Positions 7,260 through 10,524 of a stretch of 10,524 nt of DNA are shown here, in pieces. A program made the position numbers and the translations under genes. Within the stretch, counting starts at the first letter, position 1. Every line of letters starts with the position of its first letter. The notes below the pieces were generated by a model. That model made no database searches and was not told the origin of the DNA. It saw only the letters and a list, made by a program, of their open reading frames with translations. The DNA comes from Patescibacteria group bacterium (GTDB taxonomy: Bacteria > Patescibacteria > Paceibacteria > Paceibacterales > UBA10102). Where the stretch lies: NCBI GenBank assembly GCA_024239055.1, contig JANBVJ010000010.1, positions 1 through 10,524 of the forward strand. Direction: 5' to 3'.

Positions 7260-8475
7260 ATCTAAAATATGTGTAATTACCCTTACACACAATAGACCAG
7301 AGTATATCGAACGCTCTTTCGAAAGTTTATATAAAAGAGCGGGTATGAAGATAGACCATTACGTGTTTGATGACTGTTCCGATATACAAACAAAAGAGAC
7401 TCTTCTAAGATTAAAACAAAAATACGACTTCAATCTGTTCTTGAACAAAGAAAGAGTTGGTATTTTCAAACGTCTATATCTATCTTTATTTAACATTCCT
7501 CTAGACTACGATTATTATGTTAAATTTGACAGTGATGTAGAAATATTAAGTGATAATTTCTTTCCAGAAATATTAGACGTATTTAATTATCCAGAAAAAG
7601 TCAGTGGTACTATGCCAAGAATCGAAGGTGTACGAAATGTAGATAGATATGATACAACAATACAGTTTTATGCTGGACATGCTATAAAATATGATGCAGC
7701 AGCAACTTCTGGTTGTTGTATGGTTTTTACTAACAAAATATTTAATTCTTTTCCACGAAAAACTCTCGAAGAATTAAAAATACTCGAAGACAAATGGGGA
7801 GTTGATTCTGTATTATATGATCATGCACAAAAAGTAGGAAAGTTTATTGCAGTCGAAGACTTAAGTGTGTATCACATAGATAACGCTTATGGACAAAGAA
7901 GAGTCAACAATTCTTATTTTACGGATAGGAAAAGATGGAATATAATAGATAATGACGAGGTATGGTTTATGAAAGTATCAGAATTGATTGCTCCGCAGTA
8001 TTTAGATAGAGTAACATTTGATAAAGTGAAGAGATCGTCCACTAATTTTGAAGAGTTCATTATTAATTGTAAACAGTATCTGGAAGACAAAGATGGGTTT
8101 GAAATAATAATGGACGACGAAGACAAACAAATGAAAAAAGAAGACAAAAAACCAGTATATCTCAAAAAGATGTATAAAGTAACGTCTCCACTTAATTTTG
8201 GTAAAGACCCACATATGACGCATGGGACTTTTAAGTATTTTTCACAAATACCCAAATGGGCAATAAACAATGTAAAAGTAGTGATTGAAACAGAAGACGT
8301 ACCAGTAGACAAAGATACTGAAGAAGTCAAGACAAAGGGGAAAAGAAAACAAAAGGACATAACGTTACATATTTCGGAAAAAAATGGTAAAATTAAAAGG
8401 AATTGTGCTAAATGTGAATATGAAACATACAGCGAGAAATGGTTAGAGAGGCACATTCAGAAAAAACACAGTTAA
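7162..8475 (+). CDS. Family 2-like glycosyltransferase with C-terminal C2H2 zinc finger
   Basis: A 437-residue protein with three parts. Residues 1-35 are a Lys/Arg/Gln-rich leader. Residues 36-280 are a GT-A domain: 'KICVITLTHNRPEY', VFDDCSD (68-74) and KFDSDVE (121-127, the DxD), then a 'YAGHAIKYDAAATSGCCMVF' region. The tail has charged linkers and ends in a classical zinc finger, C415-x2-C418-x12-H431-x4-H436. The leader lies entirely inside the sulfotransferase gene in the +1 frame. In-frame ATGs are at 7162 and 7168, with no GTG/TTG nearer, so the longer start is the best standard choice; an ATA start at 7267, just before the core, is possible. The gene cannot be joined to the sulfotransferase by an obvious slip site. 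Sugar specificity is unknown. The finger is the oddest part and may bind nucleic acid or protein. Confidence 0.8.
   Translation: MFMNLFKKSQTSSVENRQKKQKTASKKKRKTSKSKICVITLTHNRPEYIERSFESLYKRAGMKIDHYVFDDCSDIQTKETLLRLKQKYDFNLFLNKERVGIFKRLYLSLFNIPLDYDYYVKFDSDVEILSDNFFPEILDVFNYPEKVSGTMPRIEGVRNVDRYDTTIQFYAGHAIKYDAAATSGCCMVFTNKIFNSFPRKTLEELKILEDKWGVDSVLYDHAQKVGKFIAVEDLSVYHIDNAYGQRRVNNSYFTDRKRWNIIDNDEVWFMKVSELIAPQYLDRVTFDKVKRSSTNFEEFIINCKQYLEDKDGFEIIMDDEDKQMKKEDKKPVYLKKMYKVTSPLNFGKDPHMTHGTFKYFSQIPKWAINNVKVVIETEDVPVDKDTEEVKTKGKRKQKDITLHISEKNGKIKRNCAKCEYETYSEKWLERHIQKKHS
8404..8469 (+). other. C2H2 zinc-finger segment of the 7162-8475 protein
   Basis: The last 22 codons before the C-terminal Ser encode C-AK-C-(12 residues)-H-IQKK-H, with aromatic residues at positions 420 and 423, Trp427 and Leu428 in the hydrophobic core, and basic residues after the helix. 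Spacing C-x2-C-x12-H-x4-H is that of eukaryotic/archaeal classical fingers, not the shorter x9 spacing of bacterial Ros/MucR. The fold is inferred from spacing only. Confidence 0.8.
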
Positions 8476-8479
8476 GCCC

Positions 8480-8510
8480 TACAATTAGATAAGAGGTCGG
8501 CCTAATTGTA
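8480..8510 (+). other. 9-bp inverted repeat with 13-base loop after the GT/zinc-finger gene
   Basis: TACAATTAG (8480-8488) and CTAATTGTA (8502-8510) are perfect reverse complements with loop ATAAGAGGTCGGC. The hairpin starts 4 bases after the stop at 8475 and lies in the 69-base gap before the first virion-type gene. No T-run follows it, so it is not a typical intrinsic terminator. It could be a processing site, an mRNA stabilising hairpin or a protein-binding site. The loop octamer AGAGGTCG recurs at 9356-9363 in the other intergenic region. Confidence 0.55.
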
Positions 8511-8544
8511 TTAGAAACATTAATATTAAGCTTCTTTAAAGAAT

Positions 8545-8748
8545 ATGCGAGTAAAAGTAAAATTTATAACACCAATGATGAAGAACGGCAAGTTAAGAAA
8601 GCCAGGAGACGTTCTTGAAATTGACGCATCGTCAGCAGCACTTCTTGCATCGAAAGATTGCGTAGAAATTCCTGGATATACTGTTAAGAAAGTAACGAGA
8701 GAAGTCGTTGTAGACGCACTTATTCCAAACGAAGAAGCTGACAAGTAA
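8545..8748 (+). CDS. Small phage-type structural-region protein, 67 aa
   Basis: A short protein beginning with alternating basic and hydrophobic residues (MRVKVKFITP), followed by 'NGKLRKPGDVLEIDASSAALL' in two pieces around a conserved Gly-Asp turn, then 'VEIPGYTVKK'. It resembles the small beta-rich proteins common in phage head/tail regions whose pattern is 'MKVKxLxPxxxxGKxYxxGDxxEVxxxxAxxLxxxGxxE'. I know no experimentally defined function for that group and do not assign one. It lies 2 bases before the tail-type gene, in the same direction, after a 69-base gap. No Shine-Dalgarno sequence is visible. Whether it is in the virion or helps assembly cannot be told from sequence. Confidence 0.65.
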   Translation: MRVKVKFITPMMKNGKLRKPGDVLEIDASSAALLASKDCVEIPGYTVKKVTREVVVDALIPNEEADK

Positions 8749-8750
8749 AT

Positions 8751-9236
8751 ATGATTAATTCAACAAAAACAGATAGAACACTGATGAAGGGTCACATTAA
8801 GATCGAATTGTTCGACGAAGAAGGAAATCTTAAAAGCATCGTTGAGAAAGATAACACGTTCATGGCAGTAGGAGATGCTCACGTAGCAGACCAGTTAGAC
8901 GTTTCACCAGATGAAGCAGCAATGGGGTTTATGTCCGTTGGTACTGGTTCAACTGCATTCACAACTGCAAGTACTACTCTAAACTCAGAAATTGACAAGA
9001 ACGCGTTGAACAGCTCTTATCCGGACCAAGCTATCGGCGCAGCTGACAATGATATTGTCTACAAAGCAAACTGGGCAGCAGGCGACGCAACTGGAGCGAT
9101 CACTGAAGCTGGTATCTTCAACTCCTCAGTAACTGACGCGGGAACAATGCTTGCAGCTTCAACCTTTTCTGTTATTAACAAAGGTGCGAGCGACACATTG
9201 ACAATCACTTGGACAGTTACGGTCGGAGCTAGCTAA
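8751..9236 (+). CDS. Phage tail/fibre-region structural protein
   Basis: A 161-residue protein rich in Ala, Ser, Thr and Gly and poor in Cys, as expected of a virion protein. 'GHIKIELFDEEGNLKSIVEK' near the start, 'MSVGTGSTAFTTASTTLNSE' (61-80) and 'AITEAGIFNS' (116-125) form the pattern of a phage protein group found with tail-fibre and baseplate genes (GTG...T.L..E, then ITEAG.FN). The C-terminal 'SDTLTITWTVTVG' is also typical. It probably forms beta-structure in a tail-associated complex, but the exact role is not defined. By hand count, the middle (about 9001-9120) is near 50% GC, well above the roughly 30% of the sugar genes, suggesting a different history or strong codon constraint. 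Confidence 0.65.
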   Translation: MINSTKTDRTLMKGHIKIELFDEEGNLKSIVEKDNTFMAVGDAHVADQLDVSPDEAAMGFMSVGTGSTAFTTASTTLNSEIDKNALNSSYPDQAIGAADNDIVYKANWAAGDATGAITEAGIFNSSVTDAGTMLAASTFSVINKGASDTLTITWTVTVGAS

Positions 9237-9246
9237 TCACTCTTGT

Positions 9247-9260
9247 CGTGTATCTATACG
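9247..9260 (+). other. Short hairpin upstream of the structured intergenic RNA
   Basis: CGTGT and ATACG can pair (one G-U) around the loop ATCT. It starts 11 bases after the structural gene stop. On its own such a stem is common by chance; it is listed because two larger structures follow within 50 bases. Confidence 0.3.
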
Positions 9261-9273
9261 GTACATTACTTGC

Positions 9274-9297
9274 GTAGTTGGCTGTTCGAACAGCTAC
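9274..9297 (+). other. Hairpin with alternative palindromic core, abutting the pseudoknot domain
   Basis: GTAGTTG (9274-9280) pairs with CAGCTAC (9291-9297), 7 bp with one G-U. A competing fold is the perfect 14-base palindrome GCTGTTCGAACAGC (9281-9294). The stem ends exactly where the next domain's closing stem begins at 9298, so the two could stack. The palindrome could equally be a DNA-binding site. Confidence 0.45.
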
Positions 9298-9369
9298 CTA
9301 ACACATCCTCGATTTGGGTACTCAAGCCTCTCTCAAAGTACCGAAGTCGGGGTAGAGAGGTCGTGTTAG
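9298..9369 (+). ncRNA. Candidate structured RNA: 7-bp closed domain containing an H-type pseudoknot
   Basis: CTAACAC (9298-9304) pairs perfectly with GTGTTAG (9363-9369), enclosing a 72-base domain. Inside, GGTACT (9317-9322) pairs with AGTACC (9337-9342), and CCTCTCT (9327-9333), lying in that hairpin's loop, pairs with AGAGAGG (9354-9360). The two helices interleave as an H-type pseudoknot with connecting loops of 4, 3 and 11 bases. All 20 pairs are Watson-Crick. The size is tRNA-like, but I found no T-loop, D-arm or anticodon arm on either strand. No known riboswitch or ribozyme motif was recognised. It lies between a virion-type gene and a glycosyltransferase gene and could act as an RNA element, a leader or a processed small RNA. 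The + strand is assumed from gene direction; the pairing also holds on the opposite strand. Confidence 0.45.
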
Positions 9370-9393
9370 TAAAAACAGTTTAATGTTTATAAC

Positions 9394-10116
9394 ATGCAAA
9401 ATAAAAAAATAAAAATTACAATTGGGGTTCCTAACTCTAATGAATATCTGCATCGTCGATTTGTGCAAAGTCTGATGAGTCTTCAATATCCGATAAACGC
9501 GGAAATTGATTTCAACATGATATTCGGTTACCAACTCCCATTTGCAAGAAATAGAATAGTGCAAGAAGCAATGAAGAATGGATCAGACTATATCTTTTTC
9601 ATTGATGCCGATATGGTGTTTCCAGCAGACATGCTTACTAGATTATTAAAGCACGACGTACCGATGGTAAATGCTTTAGCTTTTAGAAGAATCAAACCAC
9701 ACTACCCTTGTATTTTCAAATGGAACGAAAAAGAAGGATGTTATGAAACATCAGCATACACAAAAGGATTATTAGAAGTAGACGCGACTGGAATGCCCGC
9801 ACATTTAATACACATAGATGTATTTAGAAAAATGAAGCAACCTTGGTATTATTACAGAGATCATCAGTTTTCGTCAGACTTGACTTTTTGTGAAAATGCA
9901 AAAAAACTTGGATATAAAATTTTAATTGACACAGACTTAAAAATTGGTCACATTGGAGAAGAAATTGTTATAACAGAAGAATTTTACTTCAACCACTTAA
10001 GCCCAGAGGCAAAGGAAGAGTGGAATAAAGACATGAGAGAGCATCTTAAAAGTCAGCGTGCCGATTTTAAAGAAAATAATCCAAGTCATGAAAAAAATAT
10101 ACCTTTCAATACTTAA
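9394..10116 (+). CDS. GT-A type glycosyltransferase (phage-type)
   Basis: A complete 240-residue protein. It starts 'KIKITIGVPNSNEY', continues with 'PFARNRIVQEAMKNGSDYIF' (49-68), then DADMVFP (71-77, the DxD metal motif) and the long-range motif LLEVDATGMPAHLI (126-139). 'SSDLTFCENAKKLGYKILID' and a later 'IGHIG' with H186 complete a pattern shared with small glycosyltransferases common in phage genomes. A sugar transferase role is likely, with donor and acceptor unknown. The A/T-rich 24 bases before the ATG contain no Shine-Dalgarno sequence. The 3' end overlaps the next gene by 29 bases. It lies after a structured non-coding stretch and is separated from the main cassette by the two virion-type genes, so it may glycosylate a virion component. 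Confidence 0.78.
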   Translation: MQNKKIKITIGVPNSNEYLHRRFVQSLMSLQYPINAEIDFNMIFGYQLPFARNRIVQEAMKNGSDYIFFIDADMVFPADMLTRLLKHDVPMVNALAFRRIKPHYPCIFKWNEKEGCYETSAYTKGLLEVDATGMPAHLIHIDVFRKMKQPWYYYRDHQFSSDLTFCENAKKLGYKILIDTDLKIGHIGEEIVITEEFYFNHLSPEAKEEWNKDMREHLKSQRADFKENNPSHEKNIPFNT

Positions 10117-10524
10117 CGAGGGATGGATTCGTTCAGAACTCGCGATAAAACTACCAAGATGGCTAGATGAAGTAAGACAGAGATATACTGTCCACTTCGA
10201 GTCATCTTTTTTGAGACCAATCGCCCACAATAGGAATACTATTGTGAAGCGTTTTTTAGAATCAGACAGCGATTACTTATTACAGATTGATTCTGATAAT
10301 GTACCACCTAAAAATCCACTAGAATTGGCTGATCTAAACAAAGACATAGTTAGTTGTCCAGTTTGGATATATCAAGAAAAACCAATTCTAAACATATACA
10401 GAGAAAAGGACGATTATTTAGTGCCAGTAGACCCTAACGAGCATTCAGGCTTAATCGAAGTTGATGCTACGGGAACTGGCGTTTTATTATGCTCTAGAAG
10501 CGCTCTAGAACCCTTGGAGAGACC
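10088..10524 (+). CDS. GT-A type glycosyltransferase, 3' partial, related to the preceding gene
   Basis: The ATG at 10088 opens a frame without stops to the right edge (145 full codons). The protein starts MKKIYLSILNEGWI and shares the layout of the preceding gene: 'RPIAHNRNTIVKRFLESDSD' where the neighbour has 'PFARNRIVQEAMKNGSD', then IDSDNVPP in place of IDADMVFP (DxD), then 'GLIEVDATGTGVLLC' in place of 'GLLEVDATGMPAHLI'. The two are therefore paralogues or homologues in tandem, with substantial divergence. The start lies 29 bases inside the preceding gene in another frame, and no closer ATG would keep the N-terminal strand. Sugar transfer is inferred from the DxD and fold motifs; the C-terminal part is outside the window. 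Confidence 0.75.
   Translation, partial: MKKIYLSILNEGWIRSELAIKLPRWLDEVRQRYTVHFESSFLRPIAHNRNTIVKRFLESDSDYLLQIDSDNVPPKNPLELADLNKDIVSCPVWIYQEKPILNIYREKDDYLVPVDPNEHSGLIEVDATGTGVLLCSRSALEPLER

Noticed and set aside
7914..8456. 180-codon open frame on the minus strand
   Set aside because: It lies wholly inside the glycosyltransferase/zinc-finger gene, which has clear family motifs; its translation is Ser/Leu/Phe-rich without motifs, as expected for the antisense of A-rich coding DNA.
8480..8510. Rho-independent terminator
   Set aside because: The stem is AT-rich with a 13-base loop and is not followed by a T-run.
8519..8530. Archaeal TATA box (TTAATATTAAG) upstream of the 8545 gene
   Set aside because: The whole window is AT-rich and such strings are frequent; the distance to the ATG is only about 20 bases and no upstream BRE is clear.
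9281..9294. T-arm like GTTCGAAC sequence
   Set aside because: The loop between the G-C closing pair would have 6 bases, not 7, and no acceptor stem lies next to it.
9298..9370. tRNA gene, because a 7-bp stem closes a 72-base domain
   Set aside because: Neither strand has a T-loop (TTCRANY), a D-loop with GG in the right place, or a 5-bp anticodon stem with a 7-base loop; the internal helices form a pseudoknot order instead.

Overview
The window looks like part of a double-stranded DNA virus genome, AT-rich, with every gene on the + strand. Two small genes near 8.5-9.2 kb resemble virion or tail-region proteins. Everything else is a densely packed sugar- and glycan-modification block. The genes are separated by a few bases or overlap by 4-13 bases, apart from one 98-base and one 29-base overlap, so they are probably co-transcribed and translationally coupled. 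Both window ends cut through coding sequences.

Layout. 2-8475 is a glycan cassette of eleven genes: a partial family 2 glycosyltransferase (GT2), a SAM methyltransferase, two extended-SDR sugar-nucleotide epimerases/dehydratases, a second GT2, a CE4/NodB-like deacetylase, a rhamnosyltransferase-like GT, a second methyltransferase, a UDP-GlcNAc 2-epimerase (WecB type), a sulfotransferase, and a third GT2 that carries a C-terminal C2H2 zinc finger. 8545-9236 holds the two virion-type genes, with higher GC than the cassette. 9237-9393 is a non-coding stretch that folds into two hairpins and a pseudoknot closed by a 7-bp stem. 9394-10524 holds two tandem related GT-A proteins, the second running off the window.

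How the genes could work together (inference). The epimerases supply activated sugars, including UDP-ManNAc from WecB. The transferases assemble a short glycan. The methyltransferases, deacetylase and sulfotransferase then decorate it. Because the cassette lies beside structural genes, the likeliest acceptors are virion proteins or the host surface.

Host. I see no Shine-Dalgarno sequence before nearly all starts. AGA (Arg) and ATA (Ile) dominate where I counted them, and one protein carries a canonical C2H2 zinc finger, which is common in archaea and their viruses and rare in bacteria. An archaeal host, perhaps Thaumarchaeota-like, is plausible but unproven; a non-SD bacterial host such as Bacteroidetes would explain part of this too.
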